Virus record (IMG/VR): IMGVR_UViG_3300030118_001149
Location: 1,723-28,599 of that record
From: a virus
Strand: one strand, 5' to 3'
Length of the DNA: 26,877 nucleotides
The number at the start of each line of letters is the position of its first letter. Position 1 is the stretch's first letter. Shown piece by piece: positions 19,095 to 26,698 of this stretch. The position numbers and the translations under genes are program-made. The notes under the pieces were generated by a model that ran no database searches, was not told the DNA's origin, and saw only the letters and a list, made by a program, of their open reading frames with translations.

Positions 19095-19775
19095 ATGGCA
19101 GAAGAACTAATCAAGCCTAATCCACCTGTTAATACAGCAGAGGTTGAAGCATTAAAAGAAAGTGTAAGAAAACTTGAAGCAAATAACAAAGCATTGATGG
19201 ATCAATACGCAAAAGCGCAAGAAAAAGCAAAGGCAATACCACCTGATGTTGATGTAAATGCCTTAATAGCTTTTAAACAGCAGAAAGAGCAAGAAGAGTT
19301 AGAAGCTAAAGGCAGATATGAAGAAGCAATCGCAAAACAGGCACAGCAATATCGTGAAGCGGAAGAAGCCAAAAATAAAAAAATACAAGAACTTGAAGCT
19401 AGGCAGAGACAGTTAGAAGTTGAAGCACCAGCCGTTACAGCCCTTGCTGATGTCGTACACGATCCCCAATATGTGCTCTCACGCATTAGCAAGGAGCAAT
19501 TATCAAGAGAAGCAGATGGAACCGTAGTTGTTGTTGATGGATATAACAGAACTCCAGTTAAGGAATGGGCAATGTCACAAATGCCTCAATGGGTACAGAA
19601 GAACCCTAGACCTCAAGGAGGTGGAGCTACTACAACAAAAGTTCAAACAGAATTTGTTGCTGCTGGTGAAAAAAACCCTTTTGCAAAAGAATCTTTTAAT
19701 CTTACAGAACAAAGCAGATTGTATAGAACAGATATAAATAAATATAATATGCTCAAAAATGCTGTTAGCGGTTAA
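19095..19775 (+). CDS. Head scaffolding-like protein (226 aa)
   Basis: Immediately upstream of the major capsid gene, where the scaffold is normally found. Residues 10-110 are a long Glu/Lys/Ala/Gln-rich coiled coil (AEVEALKESVRKLEANNKAL and EEAIAKQAQQYREAEEAKNK), residues 112-160 are a small compact part, and residues 165-226 are flexible. Such proteins line the growing prohead and leave or are digested before packaging. If digestion is needed, the metalloprotease-like domain of the MuF protein is the only protease candidate in the head module. Confidence 0.75.
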   Translation: MAEELIKPNPPVNTAEVEALKESVRKLEANNKALMDQYAKAQEKAKAIPPDVDVNALIAFKQQKEQEELEAKGRYEEAIAKQAQQYREAEEAKNKKIQELEARQRQLEVEAPAVTALADVVHDPQYVLSRISKEQLSREADGTVVVVDGYNRTPVKEWAMSQMPQWVQKNPRPQGGGATTTKVQTEFVAAGEKNPFAKESFNLTEQSRLYRTDINKYNMLKNAVSG

Positions 19776-19786
19776 TATAGAACTAT

Positions 19787-19815
19787 CTAGTGTGCGCTAG
19801 TTAGGGTTTGCACCC
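19787..19815 (+). other. Two small hairpins in the leader of the major capsid gene
   Basis: CTAG (19787-19790) pairs with CTAG (19797-19800), and GGGT (19804-19807) with ACCC (19812-19815) around a TTGC loop. They occupy the 67-base gap before the capsid start at 19843 and may stabilise or control the capsid mRNA. No convincing promoter or Shine-Dalgarno is visible there. Confidence 0.3.
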
Positions 19816-19842
19816 GCAAGTGAACATATCTAATTAATTAAC

Positions 19843-20880
19843 ATGGCTACAGTGCGTAGTGATTTAATTATTCCAGAGGTGTTTACCCCCTATTTGATAG
19901 AAGCTACAACTCAAACTGATAGTTTTCTTCAAAGTGGTGTGGTGCAACCTCTAGCAGAATTAAATCTATCGTCAGACAGAGGCGGTGACTTTGTAAAGAT
20001 TCCATTTTATAAAGCAAATTTAAGTGGTGATTTTGAAGTTCTAACAGATTCAACTTCTTTAACACCTTCAAAGATTCAAGCAGATAATCAAATAGCTGCT
20101 GTTCTTCATAGAGGTAGAGCTTTTAGCTCAAGAGATTTAGCCAGCCTTGCAGTTGGTAGTAGTACTGATCCTATGGCTGCTATTGCTCAAAAAATGGCGG
20201 CATACGTCAATAACCAGAAACAGAAGGATTTATATTCTTGCTTAACTGGTGCTTTTGGTTCTATCAATAACAACTCAAGCAGTTCAGCATTGTTTGACTT
20301 AACTATTGATTCTGAGTCAGGAGATACACCTACAGCATTAAGTCCTAGACACGTTGCAAAGGCACAGTCTTTACTTGGCGATCAAGGCGGAAAGCTTACA
20401 ACAATCGCAATGCACAGCAAAGTGTATTACGACCTCGTTGAAAGAAGAGCAGTTGATTTTGTTGCAGCTACAGATATCAATGGTGGCGGTGCAACAGCTT
20501 CTGGTGGTTCTATTGAAAATGCTTTCGGGAATCCAACAGTACCAACATTTATGGGTCTCAGAGTAATTATCTCTGATGACATTCCTACAACAGGATCTGG
20601 ATCTTCTACAGAATATTCAGTATTCATGTTTACAAATGGTGCTGTTGTAACTGGTGAGCAAGCTCCGATCAGAACACAAACAGACAGAGACATCCTTGCT
20701 TTAGAAGAAGCAATGGCTGTTGATCTTCACTACATCTACCATCCAGTTGGTTTGAAGTATGCGGTGACAACTGTCAACCCAAACAGATCAGTTCTTGAAA
20801 CTGTAGGCTCTTGGTCGAAAGTCTATGAGACAAAGAATATCGGTATCGTAAGAGCTACCGTTGTATCAAATAACGACTAG
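19843..20880 (+). CDS. Major capsid protein, HK97-fold type (345 aa)
   Basis: The length, position between scaffold and decoration genes, and sequence pattern fit a HK97-fold major capsid protein without a long N-terminal delta domain. The N-terminus MATVRSDLIIPEVFTPYLIE, the middle PMAAIAQKMAAYVNNQKQKD (spine helix region), TTIAMHSKVYYDLVERRAVD and the C-terminal AVDLHYIYHPVGLKYAV with NPNRSVLET match the type common in siphoviruses of aquatic bacteria. It builds the icosahedral shell. Codon use is somewhat richer in C-ending codons than in early genes, as expected for an abundant protein. Confidence 0.88.
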   Translation: MATVRSDLIIPEVFTPYLIEATTQTDSFLQSGVVQPLAELNLSSDRGGDFVKIPFYKANLSGDFEVLTDSTSLTPSKIQADNQIAAVLHRGRAFSSRDLASLAVGSSTDPMAAIAQKMAAYVNNQKQKDLYSCLTGAFGSINNNSSSSALFDLTIDSESGDTPTALSPRHVAKAQSLLGDQGGKLTTIAMHSKVYYDLVERRAVDFVAATDINGGGATASGGSIENAFGNPTVPTFMGLRVIISDDIPTTGSGSSTEYSVFMFTNGAVVTGEQAPIRTQTDRDILALEEAMAVDLHYIYHPVGLKYAVTTVNPNRSVLETVGSWSKVYETKNIGIVRATVVSNND

Positions 20881-20888
20881 AGGTAATT

Positions 20889-21254
20889 ATGACTTCATTA
20901 TTTGACGTTACTGCTGGTTCTTTGATAGGGCCAACAACAGGCGGCACTGTTACTCAAGGAACAAGCAAATCCACGGGTGTGACCCTTAACACTTCAAGCG
21001 GTCAGATCACTATGCATGATGCGGCTCTTGCTGCTGCTGCTGAAGTATCTTTCACTGTTACAAACAGCAAGATTACCTCAACAGACGTAGTAGTTGCTAT
21101 TCATGGATCTGGTGGAACTGCTGGATCTTACTCAGTACAAGCCAATACAATAGGTTCTGGATCTTTTGCAATCACTGTATCTAATACATCAAGTGGTTCA
21201 TTAGGTGAAGCTATTGTTATTAATTTCATTGCATTAAAAGGTGCATCAAGTTAA
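20889..21254 (+). CDS. Capsid decoration/stabilisation-like protein (121 aa)
   Basis: A Gly/Ser/Thr-rich, all-beta protein directly after the capsid gene. The core VTQGTSKSTGVTLNTSSGQI then ALAAAAEVSFTVTNSKI and the C-terminal SGSLGEAIVINFIALKG match a family of small beta-sandwich proteins I know from virion gene clusters. They are plausible decoration proteins on the capsid surface; the exact role in this phage is not shown. Confidence 0.7.
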   Translation: MTSLFDVTAGSLIGPTTGGTVTQGTSKSTGVTLNTSSGQITMHDAALAAAAEVSFTVTNSKITSTDVVVAIHGSGGTAGSYSVQANTIGSGSFAITVSNTSSGSLGEAIVINFIALKGASS

Positions 21255-21400
21255 TGGGGATGTACGCATTTAGGCGTATGAGGGAACAAAATGAAGCTGC
21301 TCAAAAGGCGGCTTCAGTTTCCACCTCTAAGCCAAAACCAAAACGTAAGACAAAAAAGGAAACAACTAATGGCGATCTCAATAGTATCGACAGTCGGTAG
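21254..21400 (+). CDS. Small basic virion-cluster protein (48 aa)
   Basis: MGMYAFRRMREQNEAAQKAA then SVSTSKPKPKRKTKKETTNG. It starts by TAATG overlap with the decoration gene and overlaps the connector gene (start 21369) by 32 bases in another frame. The MGMYAFRRM(R)EQ start followed by a Pro/Lys-rich tail is typical of small proteins after capsid genes in related phages. Its function is not known. Confidence 0.6.
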   Translation: MGMYAFRRMREQNEAAQKAASVSTSKPKPKRKTKKETTNGDLNSIDSR

Positions 21401-21929
21401 TGCTACAGCTAACAGTTATGTCACATTAACTGAGGCTCAAGCTTTTATTGATGGCCTTACAGAATCTGATGACGTAGTTGCATGGGGTAACAGCACTGAA
21501 GATCAAAAAAACAGAGCTTTATTTTCAAGCACAAGAAGAATAGATAGAGAAAAATTCTTAGGAGCTAAAGCTTCTAATACACAGGCAAGAATGTGGCCTC
21601 GCAGTGGTGTAAGAGTTCCAGATCAATATACAAATTTGTATGGTTTATCTTTTCCAAACAGAATATTGGCTGATTATTACACAGACACAGAGATTCCAGA
21701 CGAGGTGAAACACGCACAGATAGAACTTGCTGTTTATCTAAATAACAATAAAGATGGTATTGGCCTAAGTGGCCTAGAAGATTTTGCAACAATGAGTGTA
21801 GGAAATATAAATATCACTCCTAATTTTTTTGGAAGAGTTGGAGTTGATCGCATACCGCCAATTATTGACCATTACTTGATAGGTCTTAGAATAGGTGGAA
21901 GTGCTAATCTATCAATCAAGAGGTCTTAA
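21369..21929 (+). CDS. Head-tail connector protein, adaptor type (186 aa)
   Basis: I start at ATG 21369 (MAISIVSTVGSATANSYVTL); the frame upstream of it is a shadow of the 48-aa gene. The pattern ANSYVTLTEAQAFI, then ALFSSTRRIDREKF and WPRSGVRV, then IPDEVKHAQIELAVYLN, is a protein family often annotated as DnaT-like. Its conserved position right after the capsid genes supports an adaptor (Ad1-type) role at the portal. The helical core is typical of connector adaptors. Confidence 0.8.
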   Translation: MAISIVSTVGSATANSYVTLTEAQAFIDGLTESDDVVAWGNSTEDQKNRALFSSTRRIDREKFLGAKASNTQARMWPRSGVRVPDQYTNLYGLSFPNRILADYYTDTEIPDEVKHAQIELAVYLNNNKDGIGLSGLEDFATMSVGNINITPNFFGRVGVDRIPPIIDHYLIGLRIGGSANLSIKRS

Positions 21930-21932
21930 CTA

Positions 21933-22166
21933 ATGGCATACGAATATCCAGCCGCAATCATCATTACTGATACAAATGCCCACACAGGCAGATTTGGGAA
22001 AGTGCATTGTTTAACAGATGCGAGTGCTACTTTTGTCGCAGAAAACATTACAGAAAATGGATCTTCAACAATTAATGGCATAACAATGAAGGCTTCAAGT
22101 GAAATTTGCGGGGTTATTACAAGTATTACTCTTGCCAGTGGTCAAGTTATAGCTTATTACTTATGA
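21933..22166 (+). CDS. Small beta-rich protein in the connector region (77 aa)
   Basis: MAYEYPAAIIITDTNAHTGR to GQVIAYYL. It is a compact beta protein ending on an aromatic strand; GKVHCLTDASATFVA and GVITSITLASGQVIAYY recall small proteins found in connector modules of related phages. Its stop overlaps the next start (ATGA). It may be a head-fibre or neck protein, but the role is not assigned. Confidence 0.65.
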   Translation: MAYEYPAAIIITDTNAHTGRFGKVHCLTDASATFVAENITENGSSTINGITMKASSEICGVITSITLASGQVIAYYL

Positions 22167-22516
22167 GCATTGCATCAGGCATTATTAAAGGTGTAAGCGC
22201 AGCAATGCGGGCTGTGGGAGGTGATATTACTTTGGTTAGGTTTACAGAAGGTACTTATGATGAAGAGTCTGGTGTTTTTTATAACAATGAAACTAAAGTT
22301 ACAATTAAAGGCACTTTAAGTAATGTTAGTAGAAGTCAAGCTAATGATTTAATAGAAGCACAGGATAAAAACTTAACTATTTCTGCTGGCGATATAAGTT
22401 TTGCACCAACCACTAAAGATAAAGTACTTATAAGTGGTATCAGCTATAGAATCATTCAAGTTAATGTAAATGAGCAAAATAATACACCACTAAGCTTTGA
22501 TCTTATTTTGAGGTAA
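22163..22516 (+). CDS. Head-closure (stopper) protein (117 aa)
   Basis: I use ATG 22163 (MSIASGIIKGVSAAMRAVGG), which overlaps the previous stop as ATGA; the longer frame is a shadow. The protein is beta-rich with ITLVRFTEGTYDEESGVF near the N-terminus and KVLISGISYRIIQVNVNE near the C-terminus, a pattern of SPP1 gp16/HK97 Hc1-type head-closure proteins. It would sit under the adaptor and keep packaged DNA in the head. Confidence 0.7.
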   Translation: MSIASGIIKGVSAAMRAVGGDITLVRFTEGTYDEESGVFYNNETKVTIKGTLSNVSRSQANDLIEAQDKNLTISAGDISFAPTTKDKVLISGISYRIIQVNVNEQNNTPLSFDLILR

Positions 22517-22518
22517 AT

Positions 22519-22890
22519 ATGGGAAGACAGATTAAAGTAGATCAGATTGATGATTTTTTTGAAGATCTTGTTGTTGATCTTGTTCAAGCTACAACTCTTG
22601 AATGGACAAAAAGGGTAAAAAAAGCTACACCAGTCAGAGTTGTTTATAAAGGAGAAGAAAAGGGCGGTGGTCAATTAAGAAATGCATGGCAAACAAAAAT
22701 TGGTAAATTTAAAGGTGAAGTTACTAACAATCTTGTTTATGCAGAGCCAGTTTGCTTTGGTGTAAATCTTCCACCGTCATGGGGAGGACGTTATAGAACA
22801 AGACAGCAAACAGTTGCTGGATTTCCGGAACTTATAGGAAAAGAGCTAGAACAATATGTTATAAAACAACTCAGAAAAGGTACAAGATGA
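22519..22890 (+). CDS. HK97 gp10-like neck/head-tail joining protein (123 aa)
   Basis: Residues 20-60 (QATTLEWTKRVKKATPVR then GGGQLRNAWQTKIG) show the TPVxTGxLRNSW-like pattern of HK97 gp10 family proteins, followed by a beta part VTNNLVYAEPV and a C-terminal helix (LIGKELEQYVIKQLRKG). These proteins join completed heads and tails. It lies between the stopper and the tail terminator, the expected place. Confidence 0.78.
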   Translation: MGRQIKVDQIDDFFEDLVVDLVQATTLEWTKRVKKATPVRVVYKGEEKGGGQLRNAWQTKIGKFKGEVTNNLVYAEPVCFGVNLPPSWGGRYRTRQQTVAGFPELIGKELEQYVIKQLRKGTR

Positions 22891-23315
22891 CTGCTACAGA
22901 TTTAAATACCGTTAGAGCTACTATCGAAACACGTTTAAGAGATGAATTTAGGACAAACGAAATAATTCCTATTATTTTCAACAATATGCCTTTTGATTCT
23001 CAAAATGTTGATAAATATATTCAATGTATTACTAGCTTTGGTCAGAGTGAATACCTTACACAAGGAAACGCTACCAGTGCAACAAATCTTGTTGTTGGTC
23101 TTACTACTTTTAATATTTTTACAGAGCAAGGGTTAGGATCTGGATCTAATTTTGCAATATGCAAAAGAATTAGAGATTTATTTAATAGGATTACCGCATC
23201 AGACGTAAGATTTGACCCGCCTGTTGGCCCTGAGATATTACAACCTAGTCCAGAAGGTAAATTTCAAACGCAAATAAGAGTAACATTTGAATTATATGAA
23301 ACATTAACAGCATGA
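22887..23315 (+). CDS. Tail terminator protein (142 aa)
   Basis: Starts with an ATGA overlap. An N-terminal helix TDLNTVRATIETRLRDEF, a beta strand region, and a C-terminal strand FQTQIRVTFELYETL fit the lambda gpU/SPP1 gp17 tail-terminator fold (DUF4128-like). Such proteins cap the tail tube and fix its end for head attachment. Directly upstream of the tail tube gene, as usual. Confidence 0.75.
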   Translation: MTATDLNTVRATIETRLRDEFRTNEIIPIIFNNMPFDSQNVDKYIQCITSFGQSEYLTQGNATSATNLVVGLTTFNIFTEQGLGSGSNFAICKRIRDLFNRITASDVRFDPPVGPEILQPSPEGKFQTQIRVTFELYETLTA

Positions 23316-23458
23316 TTGAAATTACTGAAGAAATGCTAGACGCTATTGAAGCTGTAAAAGGTAGAAGAGATCCAAAATATTGGGATCCTCGTTGCAGGAG
23401 ATATATGGAAAAACAAAGAGCAAATAAAAAAGATGAAAAAAAAGCTGAAAAAGGTTAA
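23312..23458 (+). CDS. Small charged hypothetical protein (48 aa)
   Basis: MIEITEEMLDAIEAVKGRRD then PKYWDPRCRRYMEKQRANKK and a Lys/Glu tail. It overlaps the tail terminator stop as ATGA and ends 28 bases before the tail tube gene. It is helical with a short PKYWDPR motif. Not recognised; a tail-assembly accessory is possible. Confidence 0.6.
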   Translation: MIEITEEMLDAIEAVKGRRDPKYWDPRCRRYMEKQRANKKDEKKAEKG

Positions 23459-23486
23459 TATATACTTAAATCTTTTATAAATTGTT

Positions 23487-23912
23487 ATGGCTGCTGTTAA
23501 AGGTGACGTAGGTCAAGTCAAATTTGATGATGGAGGTTCTTCCGTTAATCCTGTTTTAGGTACTAGATCATGGTCTATGTCTATTACAAAAGACACCATT
23601 GAAACAACTGTTCAAGGTGACACTTTTAAATCATTTATAGGTGGACTTATTGAAGGTGAAGGTACTGCTGAATTAGTTTATGACAATGCTGCTTCTGGCG
23701 AGACTGCTACATTTATGGATGGCATTTTAACCACTGGCGACCCTGCAACAGCTTCTTTTGAACTTTTTCCAGATAATGATTCTTCTGCTGGCACGAAAAA
23801 AATAAGCTTCAATGGTCTTATTACAAACTTTGAGCAATCTTCTTCACAAGGAGACATTAACACAATAACTATTACCTTTAAACCATCCGGACAAATTACA
23901 TCAGCAATTTAA
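23487..23912 (+). CDS. Major tail tube protein (141 aa)
   Basis: Beta-rich protein with AAVKGDVGQVKFDDGGSSVN at the start, RSWSMSITKDTIETTVQGDT and FKSFIGGLIEGEGTAELVYD in the middle, and NTITITFKPSGQI at the end. This is the usual signature of siphovirus tail-tube proteins, which stack as hexameric rings. Position before the G/GT chaperone pair and the tape measure confirms the call. Confidence 0.88.
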   Translation: MAAVKGDVGQVKFDDGGSSVNPVLGTRSWSMSITKDTIETTVQGDTFKSFIGGLIEGEGTAELVYDNAASGETATFMDGILTTGDPATASFELFPDNDSSAGTKKISFNGLITNFEQSSSQGDINTITITFKPSGQITSAI

Positions 23913-23915
23913 TTT

Positions 23916-24269
23916 ATGGCAACTGAAAGAACAGCAGATTTACTCATCAATGCATTTAAAGATGAGATGACAACCAGACGTAAATATGATTTGAAAGATT
24001 CAAATGATAATGTTTTAACAACAATATATTTTCCACCCATAACAAGATTTGATAGACAAAAAGCTCAACAACTAGCTGGAACAGATGAAGGACTAATTGT
24101 TTCAACTCAACTTTTGTGTAAAATGGCTCAAAAAGAGGATGGAACATCTGCATTTGACATGTCAGATGCACCAATTTTACAGCGATCATTACCAGAAAAA
24201 GTTTTAAATGATTTAGAGCTTTTTATGATGGATATTCAAGTTGATATTGATTCAGCAAAAAAAGAATAA
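23916..24269 (+). CDS. Tail assembly chaperone G (117 aa, zero-frame product)
   Basis: Helical protein with RRKYDLKDSNDNVLTTIYFP near the N-terminus, positioned between tail tube and tape measure as lambda gpG. It ends SAKKE at TAA 24267-24269, directly after a slippery A7 run. Such chaperones coat the tape measure protein before the tube polymerises. A fraction of ribosomes should shift to give the GT product described next. Confidence 0.8.
   Translation: MATERTADLLINAFKDEMTTRRKYDLKDSNDNVLTTIYFPPITRFDRQKAQQLAGTDEGLIVSTQLLCKMAQKEDGTSAFDMSDAPILQRSLPEKVLNDLELFMMDIQVDIDSAKKE
24257..24263 (+). other. Slippery site for programmed -1 frameshift (A7)
   Basis: A AAA AAA followed by G, in phase with the G gene codons GCA AAA AAA GAA TAA. 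A -1 shift moves reading into the T frame four bases before the stop codon. The sequence just downstream, 24264-24300, has no strong hairpin that I can see. Confidence 0.8.
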
Positions 24270-24445
24270 AAGGGGATAATTGGCTAAATTTTGAATTTTT
24301 CCTAGCAACAGAACTTGGTAAAACTTTACTTGAATTAAGAAATCTTTTAACTGAAGAGGAACTTATTTATTGGGCTGCTTATTATGAAGTTAAAATTGAT
24401 AGAGAACAAAAAGAAACGCAACGACAAAAACGGTATTCAAGGTAA
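24263..24445 (+). CDS. T extension of the tail assembly chaperone (read as GT by -1 frameshift)
   Basis: After the A7 site the -1 frame continues for 60 residues, RIKGDNWLNFEFFLATELGK to RQKRYSR, ending TAA 24443-24445. Together with the 116 residues before the shift this gives a GT protein of 176 aa. LATELGKTLLELRN and LTEEELIYWAAYYEVK are typical of T domains, which bind the tail tube protein. The segment has no own start codon or Shine-Dalgarno and lies between the G stop and the tape measure, as in lambda. Confidence 0.8.
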   Translation, partial: RIKGDNWLNFEFFLATELGKTLLELRNLLTEEELIYWAAYYEVKIDREQKETQRQKRYSR

Positions 24446-24470
24446 TATATAATAAAGGTTATTTGTTTCT

Positions 24471-26330
24471 GTGGCACAATCAACAGTTAGATTAATAGTT
24501 GATGCACAAAATGCAATAACACCATTAAAAAGAGTTAATGAACAAACAAAAAATTTAAGTAATAGTACAAATAAATTAAAAGGAAGATTAGATAAATCAA
24601 ATAGATCATTAAGAGATACTGGCAAATCAGCAAGAGTTGCTTCTTCTGGTGTAAAAACATTAACAGGGGCTTTAGGTCCTTTATTAAAAGCATTAGCTTT
24701 AGCAGCAACAGCCAGATTTATTTTTGTAAAAACTGCTGAACTTCAAACACAAAGAACTGCATTAATTCAGTTAACAGGTTCAGTTAAAGATGCTAATAAA
24801 ATTATTAGCCAATTACAGGCTTTTGGAAATGTTACTCCTTTTACTAGTAGTGAATTAATTGAGCAGTCAAAACGTTTAAAAGCTTTTGGTTTTGAAACCG
24901 AAAATTTAGTTGACACTGTTAAAAGATTATCAGATGTTGCTGGTGCAACAGGAGCAGATTTAAGTGGTATTTCAACAGCCTTTGGACAAATACTTGCTAA
25001 AGGTAAATTACAACGTGAAGAAGAACTGCAGTTATTAGAAAGAGGAGTTGATATTACAAGTGAATTAAAACGAATAACAGGATTACAAGGAGAAGCATTT
25101 GAAACAGCAATGCGTAAAGGTAAGATTGGTGCTGACCTTGTTAACCAAGCATTAATAAATCTTACAAGTGAGGGAGGGGTATTTTTTGAAGGTGCAACAA
25201 AACAATCAAAAACATTAAATGGTCAACTGTCTACCTTTCAAGATAATGTAGAAACTCTTGCAAGAATCATTGGTGAACAATTAGAACCTGCATTAATGAA
25301 AACTTTACAAACAGCAAATAAAGTATTAGGTGCAATAAATAGATTATTATCTAGCGATTTTCAAAGACAAATATCAGGTTTTAGAGCAAATTTAATTGTT
25401 CCTGGAGATACTTTAAGAGACTTAGAAAAAATTGAAAATTTTGCTAATAATATTCAACCATTAGGTATGGACGTAATGGGACTTGATCTTGCTATAAGCC
25501 AACTTGAAGGAACAAGAGATCAAATAAATTCATTAATGCAAGATATGAGTAAAAGATCAACAGTTCAAGAAGATAATCAATCTATCGAAACTAACAGAGC
25601 AATAACATCTAAAATTAATGAATTAATTAAAAGAAAAAATTTACTTTTAGGTATTACAGATGAAACTAATAAAAAAATTAAAGAAAGTAATGAATCATTT
25701 AATAATGGTTTAGAGCAAACAAACTTTTTAGTTGATGGACTTTCTCTAAGTACAGAAAAATTTGCTGATAAATTATCAAATGTAAAATCTGAAGCTGATT
25801 TATTAAAAGAAAAGTTTATGGAGATAGGTCAAGGTATAGAACAAGGTATTGTTTCAAATCTTACTGATGCAGTTATGGGTACAAAAACATTAGCTCAAGC
25901 TGCAACTAGTGTACTTAATGATCTAAAAAGAAAACTTGTTGAAGTTGCAATTCAACGTGCTGTTTCTGGAATAGGCAATTTTTTCGGAAATGCTTTAAGT
26001 GGTTTATTCGGAGGAGGAGGTGGGCATAGTTTTTTAGGCGCACCGATGTTAGCTCCAGTAAGCGGTCTTACGTTTGCTGATGGTGGAAGACCACCTGTGG
26101 GAAGAGCTTCACTTGTAGGAGAGCGTGGGCCAGAATTATTTGTTCCTCGTTCTGCTGGTACTATCGTGCCAAACAATGCAATGGGTTCTACAAGCATAGT
26201 TGTAAACGTAGATGCTTCTGGTTCGTCTGTTCAAAGTGATGGGGATGGACAGCAGTTTGGTGAGGCTTTAGCCACTGCAATACAATTAGAAATAGTTAAA
26301 CAAAAACGTAGTGGAGGTTTACTTGCATAA
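24471..26330 (+). CDS. Tape measure protein (619 aa)
   Basis: Start is GTG 24471. The N-terminus is a coiled coil (LKRVNEQTKNLSNSTNKLKG and on to about residue 55) with a hydrophobic stretch at residues 68-85 (LGPLLKALALAATARFIFVK). Residues 90-240 contain the tape-measure domain: LIQLTGSVKDANKIISQLQA, TPFTSSELIEQSKRLKAFGF, ISTAFGQILAKGKLQREEEL. The C-terminus has a Gly-rich stretch and GERGPELFVPRSAGTIVPNN, a motif common at the end of tape measures. At roughly 1.5 angstrom per residue, 619 residues predict a short tail of about 90 nm, on the low side for siphoviruses. It controls tail length and helps DNA entry. Confidence 0.92.
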   Translation: MAQSTVRLIVDAQNAITPLKRVNEQTKNLSNSTNKLKGRLDKSNRSLRDTGKSARVASSGVKTLTGALGPLLKALALAATARFIFVKTAELQTQRTALIQLTGSVKDANKIISQLQAFGNVTPFTSSELIEQSKRLKAFGFETENLVDTVKRLSDVAGATGADLSGISTAFGQILAKGKLQREEELQLLERGVDITSELKRITGLQGEAFETAMRKGKIGADLVNQALINLTSEGGVFFEGATKQSKTLNGQLSTFQDNVETLARIIGEQLEPALMKTLQTANKVLGAINRLLSSDFQRQISGFRANLIVPGDTLRDLEKIENFANNIQPLGMDVMGLDLAISQLEGTRDQINSLMQDMSKRSTVQEDNQSIETNRAITSKINELIKRKNLLLGITDETNKKIKESNESFNNGLEQTNFLVDGLSLSTEKFADKLSNVKSEADLLKEKFMEIGQGIEQGIVSNLTDAVMGTKTLAQAATSVLNDLKRKLVEVAIQRAVSGIGNFFGNALSGLFGGGGGHSFLGAPMLAPVSGLTFADGGRPPVGRASLVGERGPELFVPRSAGTIVPNNAMGSTSIVVNVDASGSSVQSDGDGQQFGEALATAIQLEIVKQKRSGGLLA

Positions 26331-26698
26331 TGGCTACATTTGATGATTTAACACTTGGTACAACTACAGGTGCAACTACTCCAACTTACAGTTCTAAGGA
26401 AACAGCATCACCGAGAAACATCACAGTTCAGTTTGGGGATGGCTATAAGTCTCGCAATACCTTTGGTCTGAATCAAAATCCTAAATTATATAGTTTGACT
26501 TTTATTGTTTCTCTTGTTGATGGTGATAAAATTTTAGCTTTTTTTGATGACAGAGCTAAAGACAGTGCAAGTTTTACATTTACACCACCAGCGACAAGCA
26601 CTGCAAAACAATTTATATGTGAAAGATATACTAGAACAAACACTTACTTAAATAGAGTTACAATACAAGCAACATTTGAGGAGGTATTTCAGCCATGA
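26330..26698 (+). CDS. Minor tail protein, lambda gpM-like (122 aa)
   Basis: Overlaps the tape measure stop by one base (TAATG). NITVQFGDGYKSRNTFGLNQ followed by YSLTFIVSLVDGDKILAFFD and the C-terminal FICERYTRTNTYLNRVTIQA fit the Phage_min_tail (lambda gpM) family, found at the tail tip next to gpL. It acts in tail-tip assembly after the tape measure. Confidence 0.82.
   Translation: MATFDDLTLGTTTGATTPTYSSKETASPRNITVQFGDGYKSRNTFGLNQNPKLYSLTFIVSLVDGDKILAFFDDRAKDSASFTFTPPATSTAKQFICERYTRTNTYLNRVTIQATFEEVFQP

Noticed and set aside
19808-19836. Promoter TTGCAC-N17-TAATTA before the capsid gene
   Set aside because: It would place the transcript start at or inside the ATG; chance match in AT-rich DNA.
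11724-19842. Search for a prohead protease gene between portal and capsid
   Set aside because: No ClpP-, S49-, U35- or S78-type serine protease motif is present; only the HExxH domain of the MuF protein remains as a candidate.
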